DNA from: Flavobacteriaceae bacterium
GTDB lineage: Bacteria > Bacteroidota > Bacteroidia > Flavobacteriales > Flavobacteriaceae
DNA: 46,407 bases
NCBI GenBank assembly: GCA_002719315.1
Contig: PBHD01000006.1
Span: forward strand, 1 to 46,407
Reading direction: 5' to 3'
Shown here: positions 1 through 15,278 of the stretch, in pieces
Numbering within the stretch: the first letter of the stretch is position 1
Layout: every line of letters begins with the position of its first letter
Notes under the pieces: generated by a model
Told to the model about the DNA's origin: nothing
The model's database searches: none
What the model saw: the letters and a program-made list of their open reading frames with translations, nothing else
Program-made: the position numbers and the translations under genes

Positions 1-3962
<3,962 letters not shown>

Positions 3963-4045
3963 ATATAATTATTTGATTTTTAAGAAATTAAACAAATTTA
4001 AATAACGAATCATTGACTATCAATGACCAGAACAAATTATTAAAT

Positions 4046-4426
4046 TTACTTGAGCTCAACTTCGGCTCCAGCCTCTTCAAGTGATTTTTTTAATCCTTCT
4101 GCCTCATCTTTCGAGACACCTTCTTTAATAGTACTTGGTACATTGTCTACAAGATCTTTTGCTTCTTTAAGACCTTGCCCCGTTAATTCCTTAACTAATT
4201 TTACAACCGCAAGCTTAGAACCGCCTGAGGCAGTAATAACAACTGAGAATTCTGATTTTTCCTCTGAGCCTTCTCCTTCAGCAGGAGCTGAAGCCCCTCC
4301 TGAAACAGCTACAGCTGCAGCTGCAGGTTCAATACCATACTCATCTTTTAAGATATCTGCTAATTCATTGACTTCTTTAACGGTCAAATTTACCAGCTGT
4401 TCTGCGAATTTTTTTAGATCTGCCAT
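4046..4426 (-). CDS. rplL: 50S ribosomal protein L7/L12
   Basis: Typical L7/L12 C-terminus ([27 protein letters not shown]) and Ala-rich hinge; position between rplJ and rpoB. Confidence 0.98.
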   Translation of the reverse strand: MADLKKFAEQLVNLTVKEVNELADILKDEYGIEPAAAAVAVSGGASAPAEGEGSEEKSEFSVVITASGGSKLAVVKLVKELTGQGLKEAKDLVDNVPSTIKEGVSKDEAEGLKKSLEEAGAEVELK

Positions 4427-4466
4427 TTTTTAGAATTTTTGAAAATTTATTATTGTTTTTTGATTA

Positions 4467-4985
4467 TTATTTTTTATTTGATAACGTCTTTAATATTCCT
4501 GATAATTTTCCATCACCTGATTTCAATGAGGAAATTATTTTATTAATTGGAGATTGCAAAAGACCAATTATTTCTCCAATCACCTCTCCTTTTGATTTTA
4601 AAGAAACAAGAGCAGAAATCTGATTATCTCCGATATAAATTGATTCTTCTACAAAAGCACCTTTCAACAAAGGTTTTTCAGATTTTTTTCTAAAATCTTT
4701 AATTATTTTGGCGGGTACATTACCTACTTCAGAAAACATCAAAGAAGTGTTGCCCTTGAGAATAGATTTTAAATCACCAAAATCTCTTTCTGAAGCTTCC
4801 ATAGCCTTAGATAAAAGTGTGTTTTTGACAACAGAAAGTTTTACATTTGATTTAAAACAAAGTCTCCTTAAAGCAGAAGTTTCAGCAGAATTTAAACCTG
4901 CAATATCTGTCAAATACAGATTCTTAACTTCGCTTAATTCTGTTGTTAAATCTTGAATAACTTGTTTTTTTTCTTCTCTTGTCAT
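4467..4985 (-). CDS. rplJ: 50S ribosomal protein L10
   Basis: 172 aa ORF with L10 features, in conserved order. Confidence 0.97.
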   Translation of the reverse strand: MTREEKKQVIQDLTTELSEVKNLYLTDIAGLNSAETSALRRLCFKSNVKLSVVKNTLLSKAMEASERDFGDLKSILKGNTSLMFSEVGNVPAKIIKDFRKKSEKPLLKGAFVEESIYIGDNQISALVSLKSKGEVIGEIIGLLQSPINKIISSLKSGDGKLSGILKTLSNKK

Positions 4986-5006
4986 TTGTTTAAGTAATAT
5001 TTTAAA

Positions 5007-5696
5007 CTATAAATCTTTGACTTCAATTGGTATACTTGGGCTCATTGAGCTTGACATAAATACACTCTTAATATATTTCCCCTTTGCTGATGAAGGTTTA
5101 AGTTTAACAATTGCTTTTAAGAATTCATCTGCATTTTCATGAATTTTTTTAGCTTCAAATGAAACTTTACCAATTGCAACATGAACAATTCCCGTCTTAT
5201 CAACTTTAAAATCAATTTTACCAGCTTTTACATCAGTTACTGCTTTTTTAATGTCCATAGTAACAGTGCCTGTTTTAGGGTTAGGCATTAATCCCCTAGG
5301 TCCCAAAATTTTTCCCAAAGGGCCTAATTTTCCCATTACACTAGGCATTGTTACAATAACATCGACTTCTGTCCAACCCTCTTTAATTTTTTGAAGATAA
5401 TCATCAAGCCCTACATGATCAGCACCGGCTTCTTTTGCCTCCTTCTCTTTATCTTGCGTGACTAAAGCCAAAACTTTTAAATTTTTACCTGTACCATGTG
5501 GTAAAGAGACAACTCCCCTAACCATTTCATTCCCTTTTTTAGGGTCAATACCCAAGCGAACTGCAATATCAACTGAAGCATCAAACTTTGAAGTGGTTAT
5601 TTCCTTGACCAAGGATGAAGCATCCTTTAAATCATAAAGGGTTTCATAATTAATTTTTGCCTTTGCTTCTTTTTGTTTTTTAGATATTCTAGCCAT
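5007..5696 (-). CDS. rplA: 50S ribosomal protein L1
   Basis: 229 aa; [22 protein letters not shown] motif. Confidence 0.98.
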   Translation of the reverse strand: MARISKKQKEAKAKINYETLYDLKDASSLVKEITTSKFDASVDIAVRLGIDPKKGNEMVRGVVSLPHGTGKNLKVLALVTQDKEKEAKEAGADHVGLDDYLQKIKEGWTEVDVIVTMPSVMGKLGPLGKILGPRGLMPNPKTGTVTMDIKKAVTDVKAGKIDFKVDKTGIVHVAIGKVSFEAKKIHENADEFLKAIVKLKPSSAKGKYIKSVFMSSSMSPSIPIEVKDL

Positions 5697-5704
5697 ATTA
5701 AATA

Positions 5705-6148
5705 TTATGAGTTAAATGGAGGATCTCCCTTAACAATAAAGCCCATAGATCTTGCAGTACCTGCAACCATTTTCATCGCAGATTCAACTGTAAAAGCATT
5801 TAAATCTTGCATTTTATCCTCAGCAATATTTTTTACTTGATCCCAAGACACAGTTCCAACTTTTTCTCTATTTGGTTCACCAGATCCTTTTTTTAATTTA
5901 GCTGCTTCCATTAATTGAACAGCAGCGGGAGCAGTTTTTATTACAAAATCAAATGATTTATCCTGATAAACTGAAATTACTACAGGTAAAACCTTGCCTG
6001 GCTTATCTTGAGTCCTAGAATTAAATTGCTTACAAAATTCCATTATATTGACTCCAGCAGCACCTAATGCAGGTCCAACTGGAGGGGATGGATTTGCAGC
6101 ACCTCCTCTAATTTGTAACTTTAAAACTTTACTTATCTGCTTTGCCAT
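5705..6148 (-). CDS. rplK: 50S ribosomal protein L11
   Basis: [34 protein letters not shown]; start set at the inner MAKQI rather than the ORF-track MRM. Confidence 0.97.
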   Translation of the reverse strand: MAKQISKVLKLQIRGGAANPSPPVGPALGAAGVNIMEFCKQFNSRTQDKPGKVLPVVISVYQDKSFDFVIKTAPAAVQLMEAAKLKKGSGEPNREKVGTVSWDQVKNIAEDKMQDLNAFTVESAMKMVAGTARSMGFIVKGDPPFNS

Positions 6149-6192
6149 TCTCAAATTTTGTTCTCTTAATAATTTAAATTCAAAAATATTAG

Positions 6193-6744
6193 TTAATTTT
6201 TTTCAACTTGCATATAGCTTAACTCCAATGGGGTCTTTCTCCCAAATATTTTTACCATTACCTCAAGTTTTCTCTTCTCTTCATTAATTTTTTCAATAGA
6301 TCCCGTAAATCCATTAAAAGGACCATCTATTACTTTGACACTTTCCCCAATGACAAAGGGAATAGATATTTGATCTACAGAAATGGAAAGCTCATCTACT
6401 TTACCCAACATTCTATTAACTTCTGCAGGTCTTAAGGGTATGGGATCACCTCCTTTGGTCTCTCCTAGAAATCCGATCACATTTGTAACAGAGCGAATAG
6501 CATGAGGTATTTCACCAGATAAATTTGCTTTAATCATTATGTAGCCAGGAAAATAAACACGCTCTTTACTTATTTTTTTACCATTACGAATTTGTATTAC
6601 TTTTTCTGTTGGAACTAAAATATCTTCAACTTCATTTTGGAATCCTAATCGAGTTATTTCTGCCATTATATGATCTTTAATTTTAGATTCCTGACCACTA
6701 ACAGCTCTAACAACGTACCAGTTTTTAGTCCCAATTTCTGCCAT
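6193..6744 (-). CDS. nusG: Transcription termination/antitermination protein NusG
   Basis: [12 protein letters not shown]-terminus, [11 protein letters not shown], and KOW region [24 protein letters not shown]. Confidence 0.98.
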   Translation of the reverse strand: MAEIGTKNWYVVRAVSGQESKIKDHIMAEITRLGFQNEVEDILVPTEKVIQIRNGKKISKERVYFPGYIMIKANLSGEIPHAIRSVTNVIGFLGETKGGDPIPLRPAEVNRMLGKVDELSISVDQISIPFVIGESVKVIDGPFNGFTGSIEKINEEKRKLEVMVKIFGRKTPLELSYMQVEKN

Positions 6745-6745
6745 A

Positions 6746-6943
6746 TTAATTACCTATAATTTGAAAATAAATCCCTACAATTTTAGAAAGCACTGTGTCA
6801 GCACCCCATATTGCCATTGAAAAAATTATTGAAAAGACAAAAACAACAGTTACTAATCGCTGTAATTCTGATCTTGGAGTCCATGATACATTTTCTCTTA
6901 ATTCTTTGAATGAGTTTTTGATATATGAAATAACAGTATTCAT
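6746..6943 (-). CDS. secE: Preprotein translocase subunit SecE
   Basis: MNTVISYIKNSFKELRENVSWTPRSELQRLVTVVFVFSIIF; the ORF-track N-terminal extension is read-through of tRNA-Trp, so start moved to 6943. Confidence 0.95.
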   Translation of the reverse strand: MNTVISYIKNSFKELRENVSWTPRSELQRLVTVVFVFSIIFSMAIWGADTVLSKIVGIYFQIIGN

Positions 6944-6961
6944 ACTTTCCTTCCTTTTACG

Positions 6962-7034
6962 CACGGGTTGAGAGACTCGAACTCCCGACACCTGGTTTTG
7001 GAGACCAGTGCTCTACCAACTGAGCTAAACCCGT
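6962..7034 (-). tRNA. tRNA-Trp (CCA)
   Basis: Reverse complement ACGGGTTTAGCTCAGTTGGTAGAGCACTGGTCTCCAAAACCAGGTGTCGGGAGTTCGAGTCTCTCAACCCGTG folds as a cloverleaf with anticodon CCA; between tuf and secE. Confidence 0.97.
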
Positions 7035-7106
7035 TTTTATCGTAACATAAGGTATTGAATAGTCAAGCTATCCAATACCTTATTAATTAGTTTAAAAACT
7101 TTTAAA

Positions 7107-8294
7107 TTAATCCAAAATTTCAGTAACCTGACCAGCGCCAACAGTTCTTCCTCCTTCACGAATTGCAAAGCGAAGTCCTTTATTTAATGCTATTGGCTGA
7201 ATCAAATCTACTGTAATAGTTAAATTGTCTCCCGGCATAACCATTTCAACTCCATCAGGGAGAACAATATTTCCCGTTACATCAGTTGTTCTTACGTAAA
7301 ACTGAGGCCTATAATTATTATGGAAGGGAGTATGTCTACCTCCTTCTTCTTTTTTTAAGATGTAAACTTCACCTTTGAATTTTGCATGAGGTTTAACTGA
7401 AGCGGGTTTACATATTACCATTCCTCTTGTTATGTCTGTTTTTTCAATACCTCTTAGAAGAATTCCCACATTATCTCCAGCTTCTCCACGATCTAGAATT
7501 TTTCTAAACATTTCAACACCAGTAACAGTTGACTTAAGTTTTTCAGCTCCCATTCCAATTATATCAACTTCATCTCCAGTATTTGCAACACCTGTCTCAA
7601 TTCTTCCAGTAGCGACTGTACCTCTCCCTGTAATTGAAAAAACATCTTCAACAGGCATAAGAAAATCTTTATCAACTTCTCTCTGAGGTAATTCTATCCA
7701 TTTATCAACTTCTTCCATAAGTTTGAGAATTGTATCTACCCATTTCTGCTCACCATTTAATGCTCCAAGCGCAGAACCTAGAATAACTGGAGTGTTGTCT
7801 CCATCATAGTCATAAAAAGATAATTGTTCCCTAACCTCCATCTCAACTAGCTCGAGAAGTTCTGGATCGTCCACCATATCAGCTTTGTTTAGAAAAACAA
7901 CAATTCTTGGAACCCCAACTTGACGACCTAATAATATATGCTCTCTAGTTTGAGGCATAGGCCCATCTGTAGCAGCCACAACAAGTATAGCGCCATCCAT
8001 TTGAGCAGCGCCAGTAACCATATTTTTTACATAATCGGCATGACCTGGGCAATCCACATGCGCATAATGACGATTTTGAGTTTGATATTCAACATGAGAA
8101 GTATTGATTGTAATACCTCTTTCTTTTTCTTCAGGGGCATTATCAATTTGATCAAAGCTTTTCGCTTCTGATAACCCAGCGTCTGCTAATACCTTTGTTA
8201 TTGCAGCCGTTAGCGTGGTTTTTCCATGATCCACGTGGCCAATTGTTCCAATATTTAAATGTGGTTTTGACCGATCGAAAGTTTCTTTAGCCAT
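7107..8294 (-). CDS. tuf: Elongation factor Tu
   Basis: [61 protein letters not shown]. Confidence 0.99.
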   Translation of the reverse strand: MAKETFDRSKPHLNIGTIGHVDHGKTTLTAAITKVLADAGLSEAKSFDQIDNAPEEKERGITINTSHVEYQTQNRHYAHVDCPGHADYVKNMVTGAAQMDGAILVVAATDGPMPQTREHILLGRQVGVPRIVVFLNKADMVDDPELLELVEMEVREQLSFYDYDGDNTPVILGSALGALNGEQKWVDTILKLMEEVDKWIELPQREVDKDFLMPVEDVFSITGRGTVATGRIETGVANTGDEVDIIGMGAEKLKSTVTGVEMFRKILDRGEAGDNVGILLRGIEKTDITRGMVICKPASVKPHAKFKGEVYILKKEEGGRHTPFHNNYRPQFYVRTTDVTGNIVLPDGVEMVMPGDNLTITVDLIQPIALNKGLRFAIREGGRTVGAGQVTEILD

Positions 8295-8513
8295 AATTTT
8301 TTCTGTCTTTATTAATTAAGAGGCAGCAAATTTATAAAATTTTTCAATAAATGCGGCTTATTTAAAAGATTTTTTCTTACTAAGAACAATTAAAAAATTT
8401 GATAAATAATAAAGAACTAAAAATCATCACCAATCTAAACGTTTTTGGACTTTAATAAAATTAATAATCCGTCTTAATTTTTTGTATTTTTGCGTATCTA
8501 AAATAAGTGATTT

Positions 8514-10787
8514 ATGGCTTTTGACATTCAGATGATAAAAAGGGTTTATGAAAACCTTGAGTCCCGTGTAAAATTAACTAAAAATATACTTAACAGACCT
8601 TTAACTTCAAGTGAAAAAATTTTGTATGCTCACTTATGGGAAATAAAATCAGCAAAAAAATATTCTAGAGGTATAGATTATGTTGATTTTGCACCTGATC
8701 GAATAGCTTGCCAAGACGCCACTGCCCAAATGGCGCTATTGCAATTTATGCAAGCTGGAAAACCAAAAGTTGCTGTTCCAACAACCGTCCATTGTGATCA
8801 CTTAATTTTAGCTAAAGAGGGTGCAGTTAATGATCTAAAAAATGCAAATAATGTAAGTGCTGAAGTATTTGATTTCCTAGAATCCGTTTCGAATAAATAT
8901 GGAATTGGATTTTGGAAGCCTGGTGCTGGGATTATACATCAAGTAGTTCTTGAAAATTATGCTTTCCCTGGCGGCATGATGATAGGAACAGATTCCCACA
9001 CTGTTAATGCTGGGGGTCTTGGAATGCTCGCAATAGGAGTCGGTGGTGCTGACGCAGTTGATGTAATGGCTGGAATGCCTTGGGAGCTCAAATTCCCCAA
9101 GTTAATAGGAGTTAAATTAACTGGAGAATTAAATGGATGGACTGCTCCAAAAGATGTTATATTAAAAGTTGCAGGTATTCTATCGGTCAAAGGCGGAACA
9201 GGTTCTATAATTGAATACTTTGGCCCTGGGGCAAAATCTATGTCCTGTACAGGTAAAGGAACAATTTGTAATATGGGGGCTGAAGTTGGTGCTACTACCT
9301 CAACATTTGGATATGATTTATCCATGGAAAGATATTTAAGGGCAACAGGAAGAGATGACGTTGCTGATGCTGCAAACAATGTAAAAGAACATTTAACGGC
9401 TGATCCTGAGGTTTATAAAGATCCTGAAAAATACTTTGATCAAGTAATTGAAATTGATTTAGATTCACTATCTCCTCATATAAATGGGCCCTTTACTCCT
9501 GATCTTGCCACTCCAGTAGCAGATATGAGTGAAAAAGCAAAAAAAGAAAAATGGCCATTAAAAGTTGAGTGGGGACTTATAGGATCTTGCACAAACTCTT
9601 CTTATGAAGATCTTTCAAGAGCTGCAAGTATTGCTAAACAAGCAGTTGATAAAAATTTGAAAACAAAAGCTGAATTTGGAATAAATCCTGGTTCTGAACA
9701 AGTTAGATATACTGCTGAAAGAGATGGTTTAATTGGTGTTTTTCAAAACTTGGAAGCTAAAATATTTACAAACGCCTGTGGCCCATGTATCGGCCAATGG
9801 GATCGGAAAGGTGCAGATAAAGAAGAAAAAAATTCCATAATTCATTCTTTTAATAGAAACTTTTCAAAACGAGCTGATGGAAATCCAAATACTCATGCAT
9901 TTGTTGCATCTCCAGAAATGGTTGCTGCAGTCGCAATATCAGGCAAGCTAGATTTCAACCCAATTACTGACACTCTTATAAATGAAGATGGTGAGGAGGT
10001 AAGACTAGATCCGCCAAAAGGATTAGAACTTCCTCCTAAAGGATTTGATTTTGAAGATAATGGTTTTGTACCGCCATCTGATAATGGTTTGGATATTGAA
10101 GTTGTTATCAAAAAAGATTCTCAAAGACTTCAGGTTCTTGAACCATTTGAATCATGGGATAAAAAGAACTTATTCAATGTAAAATTGTTAATTAAGGCAT
10201 ATGGTAAATGTACAACTGATCATATTTCAATGGCTGGTCCCTGGCTCAGATATAGAGGCCATCTAGACAATATTTCAAATAACTGTTTAATTGGTGCAGT
10301 CAACGCTTTTAATAAAAAAACTAACCTAGTTAAAAATCAAATCACTGGGGAATATGGAGGAGTACCTGAAGTTCAAAGAGAATATAAAAAAGCTGGTATA
10401 AAAACTATAGTTGTGGGAGATCAAAATTATGGAGAAGGATCTTCTCGAGAACATGCTGCTATGGAGCCTCGCCACCTTGGAGTAATGGTTGTTTTAGTTA
10501 AATCATTTGCGAGAATTCATGAAAGTAATCTCAAAAAACAAGGAATGTTAGCACTTACATTTAGCAATGAGGATGATTATGATTTGATTCAGGAAGATGA
10601 CACATTTAACTTTATAGATCTAAAAGAGTTTTCTCCTGAAAAACCTTTAAAGATTGAAATTATTCACTCAGATGGTTCTAAGGATAAAATTACAGCTAAT
10701 CATTCATACAACAAACAACAGATAGATTGGTTTAAAGAAGGTTCAGCACTTAATCTAATTAAAAAGGGTAATTCAAATAAAGGATAA
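8514..10787 (+). CDS. Aconitate hydratase (mitochondrial-type)
   Basis: 757 aa; [21 protein letters not shown] and [22 protein letters not shown] motifs. Confidence 0.95.
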   Translation: MAFDIQMIKRVYENLESRVKLTKNILNRPLTSSEKILYAHLWEIKSAKKYSRGIDYVDFAPDRIACQDATAQMALLQFMQAGKPKVAVPTTVHCDHLILAKEGAVNDLKNANNVSAEVFDFLESVSNKYGIGFWKPGAGIIHQVVLENYAFPGGMMIGTDSHTVNAGGLGMLAIGVGGADAVDVMAGMPWELKFPKLIGVKLTGELNGWTAPKDVILKVAGILSVKGGTGSIIEYFGPGAKSMSCTGKGTICNMGAEVGATTSTFGYDLSMERYLRATGRDDVADAANNVKEHLTADPEVYKDPEKYFDQVIEIDLDSLSPHINGPFTPDLATPVADMSEKAKKEKWPLKVEWGLIGSCTNSSYEDLSRAASIAKQAVDKNLKTKAEFGINPGSEQVRYTAERDGLIGVFQNLEAKIFTNACGPCIGQWDRKGADKEEKNSIIHSFNRNFSKRADGNPNTHAFVASPEMVAAVAISGKLDFNPITDTLINEDGEEVRLDPPKGLELPPKGFDFEDNGFVPPSDNGLDIEVVIKKDSQRLQVLEPFESWDKKNLFNVKLLIKAYGKCTTDHISMAGPWLRYRGHLDNISNNCLIGAVNAFNKKTNLVKNQITGEYGGVPEVQREYKKAGIKTIVVGDQNYGEGSSREHAAMEPRHLGVMVVLVKSFARIHESNLKKQGMLALTFSNEDDYDLIQEDDTFNFIDLKEFSPEKPLKIEIIHSDGSKDKITANHSYNKQQIDWFKEGSALNLIKKGNSNKG

Positions 10788-10789
10788 AA

Positions 10790-11728
10790 TCAACTAAAAA
10801 CCGAAGAAATAATTTCAAATGATGACTCCGCCATTTGATTTCCCTTATTATCTAACAAAGGATTTATTTCACATATTTCAAGTGCTACGAGCTTACCTGT
10901 GTCTTTTACTCCTTTTATGATTGAAATTATTTCTTTAGTCACAAATCCCTTGGAAACAGGTGTCCCTGTTCCTCTTGAGAACAAATCACAATCCAAAGCA
11001 TCGACATCAAAACTAATATATATTAAATCTGTAGAGATTAGCTGTTGTATTGTTTGATCAATACATGATTTTAATCCAAGACCGCGAACCTCATTCACAG
11101 AAAAATTTTTAATCTTTTTAGATTGAATTATTTGATCTTCTTCTTTTTCTGTATCTCTAACTCCAAAATAGATTAGGTTTTCAGGTTTTATAAGGGGTGA
11201 TTTATCTCCCATGTTTTTCATTCTCAACCAATTTTTTTCAGTTGACTCAGAAACTTTATTTTTTGAAAACTCCCTGTTGTCAATGGAAAGTGCAGCCGCA
11301 ATCGGCATCCCATGCACATTGCCAGATGGCGTACTGTAGGGTGTATGAATATCTGCATGAGCATCTAGCCAGATGACTCCAATTTCCTTGTCAGGATATG
11401 CCATTTGAATTCCCGATAAACTTCCAAGTGCTGATGAATGATCACCTGATAGAATTAAAGGAAAAAATCCTTTTTTTAATTCTTTTTTTACTTCATCTCT
11501 TAATCTCTGACACTGTTCACAGACAAAATTTATTCTCTTTGCAAAGGTGTTTTTGTTTTTGTTATATATAGTCTCATTATGAGTTTTAACATCAGCATAT
11601 GGATGTACATTAAAAAAATCGTTCTTAACATTTATTGCAGCAATTTCAATCGCGTCAATTCCCATGTCAGAACCTCTAGTACCAGCTCCTATATCAGACC
11701 TGTTTTTAATAATTTTAATAGGATTCAT
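10790..11728 (-). CDS. Arginase-family ureohydrolase (probable arginase)
   Basis: LSGDHSSALGSL, WLDAHADIHTP, SGNVHGMPIAAAL, ISFDVDALDC metal-binding motifs. Confidence 0.88.
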   Translation of the reverse strand: MNPIKIIKNRSDIGAGTRGSDMGIDAIEIAAINVKNDFFNVHPYADVKTHNETIYNKNKNTFAKRINFVCEQCQRLRDEVKKELKKGFFPLILSGDHSSALGSLSGIQMAYPDKEIGVIWLDAHADIHTPYSTPSGNVHGMPIAAALSIDNREFSKNKVSESTEKNWLRMKNMGDKSPLIKPENLIYFGVRDTEKEEDQIIQSKKIKNFSVNEVRGLGLKSCIDQTIQQLISTDLIYISFDVDALDCDLFSRGTGTPVSKGFVTKEIISIIKGVKDTGKLVALEICEINPLLDNKGNQMAESSFEIISSVFS

Positions 11729-11733
11729 AAGTT

Positions 11734-12867
11734 CTATACAGACAGAAAATTTAAAAGTCTTTCTATATCCTTGTCATTAATATGTAGATGAGGTGCAATA
11801 CGTAAAGAAATCCCTCTTTGACTTATATAAATATTTTCACTTCTTAAATTTGAAACATAGTCTTTATTTTTTCCTTTTGGAATTCTAACTCCAAGAATAT
11901 GACTAACTCTTCTATCCTGAGGAATTATATCAAATCCATATTTGATTAATTCATTTGATATTTTATTATTTATAACTCCCAGAGTTCTAGAAATATTACC
12001 AATCCCCCATTTTTTAATCTGCTCTAAAGCCATTATTGATCCTGGTAATAAAGTAGGCATACCTATCTGACCCATATCAAACCTCCTAGCTCCAGGCATA
12101 TAATTATCACTATAATTTACAAGCTCAGAAAAATTTTTCGCATTATCTCTTGCCAGCCAAGTTTCCTCAAGTGGTCTTGAATCAAACCATCTATCAGAAA
12201 CATATAAGACTGCCAAGCCATAAGGACAAAGCATCCACTTATATGCAGCTGCTATCAAAAAATCAGGATCCATTTTCTTTATGGAATGTTCATTGACTCC
12301 AAGGCTCTGAGTAGCATCAATTATAAAAAAAGTCCCCTTTTCTTTACATTTTTGACCAATCAATTCCATATCTATATATTCACCATTTGTCCAATGGCAA
12401 CTTGAAATGGAGACCACCTTAACCTTAGAAGTAATATGATCAAGTATAACTGAAGTCCAATCACTATTTTCGTCTTTCGAAACAGTCAAGATAGATGATC
12501 CAACTTCATTGCATACCCTTCTCCATGCAAAAACATTACTTGGAAAATCTTCATCAATTAAAAGTATTTGATCTCCTTTCCTTAGCTTAGGTTCAATTGC
12601 TCTTGCAGCAGTATTCATTCCATAACTTACAGAAGGAACTAGAGCATAATTATCCGGATTTTCTCCAAAAAGATCAGAGCATAATACCCTAATATTTTCA
12701 ACATCATTAAAAAATTTTTCAGCGGTCCATTCCCATGGAGTACTTTTTAAATTAGCCCCTTGAATCAATGCTTTTTTAGAATCATTAAGTTGTGGAGATA
12801 AATAAGCACAATTAAAGTATGAAATTTCTTCAGGAACACTAAACAAATCTCTTTGGCAATCTATCAT
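11734..12867 (-). CDS. Class V aminotransferase-fold PLP-dependent enzyme
   Basis: IDATQSLGVNEHSI followed by AAAYKWMLCPYGLAVLYVSD (PLP-Lys region), overall cysteine-desulfurase-like layout. Confidence 0.82.
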   Translation of the reverse strand: MIDCQRDLFSVPEEISYFNCAYLSPQLNDSKKALIQGANLKSTPWEWTAEKFFNDVENIRVLCSDLFGENPDNYALVPSVSYGMNTAARAIEPKLRKGDQILLIDEDFPSNVFAWRRVCNEVGSSILTVSKDENSDWTSVILDHITSKVKVVSISSCHWTNGEYIDMELIGQKCKEKGTFFIIDATQSLGVNEHSIKKMDPDFLIAAAYKWMLCPYGLAVLYVSDRWFDSRPLEETWLARDNAKNFSELVNYSDNYMPGARRFDMGQIGMPTLLPGSIMALEQIKKWGIGNISRTLGVINNKISNELIKYGFDIIPQDRRVSHILGVRIPKGKNKDYVSNLRSENIYISQRGISLRIAPHLHINDKDIERLLNFLSV

Positions 12868-12884
12868 AAATTATTTTTTTTTGA

Positions 12885-13121
12885 CTACCCTGACTTTAAC
12901 TTGTCTTTGTCATCAATGGTGTCAATGTCAACTTCAACACTTGAATCTTGATCAAGCATCATCATTTGATTCTCTATCATTTTTCCTCCCATCTGTTTCA
13001 TTTTCATTTTACCCTCGTTTAATTGGAGGGTTATTTGTTGCTTCCCAAGTAAAAATCCTAATAATCCAAATACTACTGCCAGCAAAGTTATACCAAACCA
13101 ATTTTCGTTAAGCTGTTTCAT
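12885..13121 (-). CDS. Small membrane-anchored hypothetical protein
   Basis: 78 aa, one N-terminal hydrophobic helix, acidic C-terminus; in a minus-strand run with its neighbours. Confidence 0.5.
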   Translation of the reverse strand: MKQLNENWFGITLLAVVFGLLGFLLGKQQITLQLNEGKMKMKQMGGKMIENQMMMLDQDSSVEVDIDTIDDKDKLKSG

Positions 13122-13132
13122 CTTTGTAGTTT

Positions 13133-13369
13133 TTATTTTGTTATCAATGTATCTATTTTTTGATTTAATTTCTCAAGCAATTCAATCATCTCATCATATT
13201 TTTTATGATCATCTGAATGCTGTTTAAGATGCTCTGTCCTTATTGGATTTTCGTCTCCTGATTCAATAATTGCAGCTGTTAAACCAATTAAAACAAATAA
13301 AACACACCCACATATAAAGATGGTTGAATTAATAGCTATAACTTTTAACGGATCATTAAATATTTTCAT
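13133..13369 (-). CDS. Small membrane hypothetical protein
   Basis: 78 aa, one TM helix followed by a possible coiled coil. Confidence 0.5.
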   Translation of the reverse strand: MKIFNDPLKVIAINSTIFICGCVLFVLIGLTAAIIESGDENPIRTEHLKQHSDDHKKYDEMIELLEKLNQKIDTLITK

Positions 13370-13377
13370 TTAAAAAA

Positions 13378-13833
13378 TTAATTTGACTTTAGTCTTTTAA
13401 AAACATATCGAGTAATGAAAATAGCCTCAGGCTCTTTGTCAGCAGATTCAACTCCTGTTGCCATAAAAGCTAACTCCCATCCATCAGATGCTAAATCATT
13501 CATTTTTGCTGTAACCATGGCATCATTTGTGGCAATGTTATTAAATCTTATCCCTCCAACATTAAAAAAGTTTAAAAGCTTAGTTTCCTCAAAAGCTTTT
13601 GTTCTTATTTCATTTCTTTTTGCTTTAGACTTTTGCTTTTTTGTTTTGCCATCAACCTCTGTCCTAATAGTTGTTGCATATTTATAATCTACATTATCTG
13701 TTTCTGCTATCATACGAGATCTTCCTAATCCACTTTGGACTAGTGATTCAACAGTTGTGACGGTTTTATATTCATATGTCTGTGCATTAATACTTAATGA
13801 CCCTAACAAAAAAATTAATAAAATATTTTTCAT
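13378..13833 (-). CDS. Secreted hypothetical protein
   Basis: Signal peptide MKNILLIFLLGSLSINAQ; start moved to the second Met. Confidence 0.6.
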   Translation of the reverse strand: MKNILLIFLLGSLSINAQTYEYKTVTTVESLVQSGLGRSRMIAETDNVDYKYATTIRTEVDGKTKKQKSKAKRNEIRTKAFEETKLLNFFNVGGIRFNNIATNDAMVTAKMNDLASDGWELAFMATGVESADKEPEAIFITRYVFKRLKSN

Positions 13834-13952
13834 GATTTTTTTATAAACAATATACAAAAAGGATGATTCATTTTTAGATCATTATTACAACATTTAATTT
13901 TAAATTTATTAAATCACATAATATTTGTACATTTATTAAAAAACTTACTACT

Positions 13953-14306
13953 ATGAAAAAACTATTATTCATCTCAATTTTTATGACTTCTTTATTTTCT
14001 TATTCCCAAGATCTAACTGTTAATGATATCCCTATTTCGGAATTGGATGCACAATACATAAGAGTTAATGCTGAAGTTAAGTTACTTAGGCCTTTCCGTG
14101 CAAGTGTTTTCCTTGACTGGGGTCAAATTTCTAGAATTAAAGAAGTAAGTAAAGGTTGGGTTCTTGACGAGAATGGAAAGAAATTTGCATTTAATGGAAT
14201 TATGGGTGCAGTGAATCTTTTAATTGAAAATGGGTATACAATAGACCATGTTTACTATAACGGAAATAGCGAGTCTGTTAACTATATAATGAAAAAGATA
14301 GATTAG
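13953..14306 (+). CDS. Secreted hypothetical protein
   Basis: 117 aa, signal peptide MKKLLFISIFMTSLFSYSQ. Confidence 0.6.
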   Translation: MKKLLFISIFMTSLFSYSQDLTVNDIPISELDAQYIRVNAEVKLLRPFRASVFLDWGQISRIKEVSKGWVLDENGKKFAFNGIMGAVNLLIENGYTIDHVYYNGNSESVNYIMKKID

Positions 14307-14342
14307 TTTTATTCAAATCTATTTTTTTACAAAGTATAAACC

Positions 14343-15032
14343 ATGAAAAAATCATTAATTCTTGTCTTTTTCCTTTGCCCTTTTATAATGCTTTCTCAAG
14401 AAGCCGTGAAGGATTCGTATAGTTATGTTAAAGTTTATGAAGTAGAGGGAAAATCACAAGATCAAATTCACAGTACAATTCTGGAGTGGATTGGGAAAAA
14501 TTTTAAATCTCCACAAGAAGTAATTCAGTTCAACGATAAAAATAAAATTATTATTGATCGTAAATTTAAAATGAGTCCAAAACTTATTCAAACCTCTCAA
14601 AAAACGACTTCAAACTACAAAGTTTCAAGCACTATGGTCTTTCTTATTAAGGAAAATAAATTTAGACTTGAAATGCAATTAAAAGATTCATACGTTTTTG
14701 ATGGGAAAAAAAGAGATCCAAATACAACTTGGGAAATAGCAAGTAATCAGATTAATGAAAATTATGTTGGAAATCTTCTCATGACTGCATTTTTAAATGT
14801 AAAGCAGTATCGTACATTTAGCTTTGGTGGAGGGCTTAATAGACCTCCATCTGACTTGCAGGGTGATGCTAAAGAAAAAAGAGCTGTAAGATATGTCGAT
14901 AAAGAGATAAAAAAGGGGCTTTATGTTCAAAGAATTAAAAAAGTAGCTCAAAGTTTAAATGATGAGATTTTAAGTGTCTTTAATTCTATTGAGGAATTTT
15001 TTAAAGATTCTCCAAATAACGACGACTGGTAA
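14343..15032 (+). CDS. Secreted DUF4468-like (TBP-like fold) protein
   Basis: 229 aa, signal peptide, and VYEVEGKSQDQIHSTILEWIGKNF resembling the DUF4468 start. Confidence 0.55.
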   Translation: MKKSLILVFFLCPFIMLSQEAVKDSYSYVKVYEVEGKSQDQIHSTILEWIGKNFKSPQEVIQFNDKNKIIIDRKFKMSPKLIQTSQKTTSNYKVSSTMVFLIKENKFRLEMQLKDSYVFDGKKRDPNTTWEIASNQINENYVGNLLMTAFLNVKQYRTFSFGGGLNRPPSDLQGDAKEKRAVRYVDKEIKKGLYVQRIKKVAQSLNDEILSVFNSIEEFFKDSPNNDDW

Positions 15033-15041
15033 AATTTTATG

Positions 15042-15197
15042 CTAGCAGTTTCTTAGCAGTTGTTCTATGGCTTTATTAATCCTAATAAAATTAATATCTC
15101 TTGTAAGGACAGGGAAATTAGTGTCATAATTAAATAACTCGAAAATTCTATCTACATGTTGTTTGTATTCTTTACTATATTTATCATTTCCTTCCAT
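15042..15197 (-). CDS. Possible small ORF (51 aa), convergent to the DUF4468-like gene
   Basis: Reverse strand reads MEGNDKYSKEYKQHVDRIFELFNYDTNFPVLTRDINFIRINKAIEQLLRNC*; below the ORF-track cutoff. Confidence 0.35.
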   Translation of the reverse strand: MEGNDKYSKEYKQHVDRIFELFNYDTNFPVLTRDINFIRINKAIEQLLRNC

Positions 15198-15278
15198 AGT
15201 ATGATAAATTTAACAATTTTTTCATAATCCAAATGGTCATTTATCGAATTGTTGTTTTGTATCTTTCCTTTTTTTGGA

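Noticed and set aside
4050-4433. 127-aa plus-strand ORF antisense to rplL
   Set aside because: Mirror ORF of an Ala/Glu-rich coding gene; no independent coding signal. Same judgement for other antisense ORFs inside rpoB, tuf, aconitase and GH2.
8485-8492. TATTTTTG -7-like element before the aconitase gene
   Set aside because: No convincing -33 TTG at the proper spacing; in AT-rich DNA the 8-mer alone is weak evidence.
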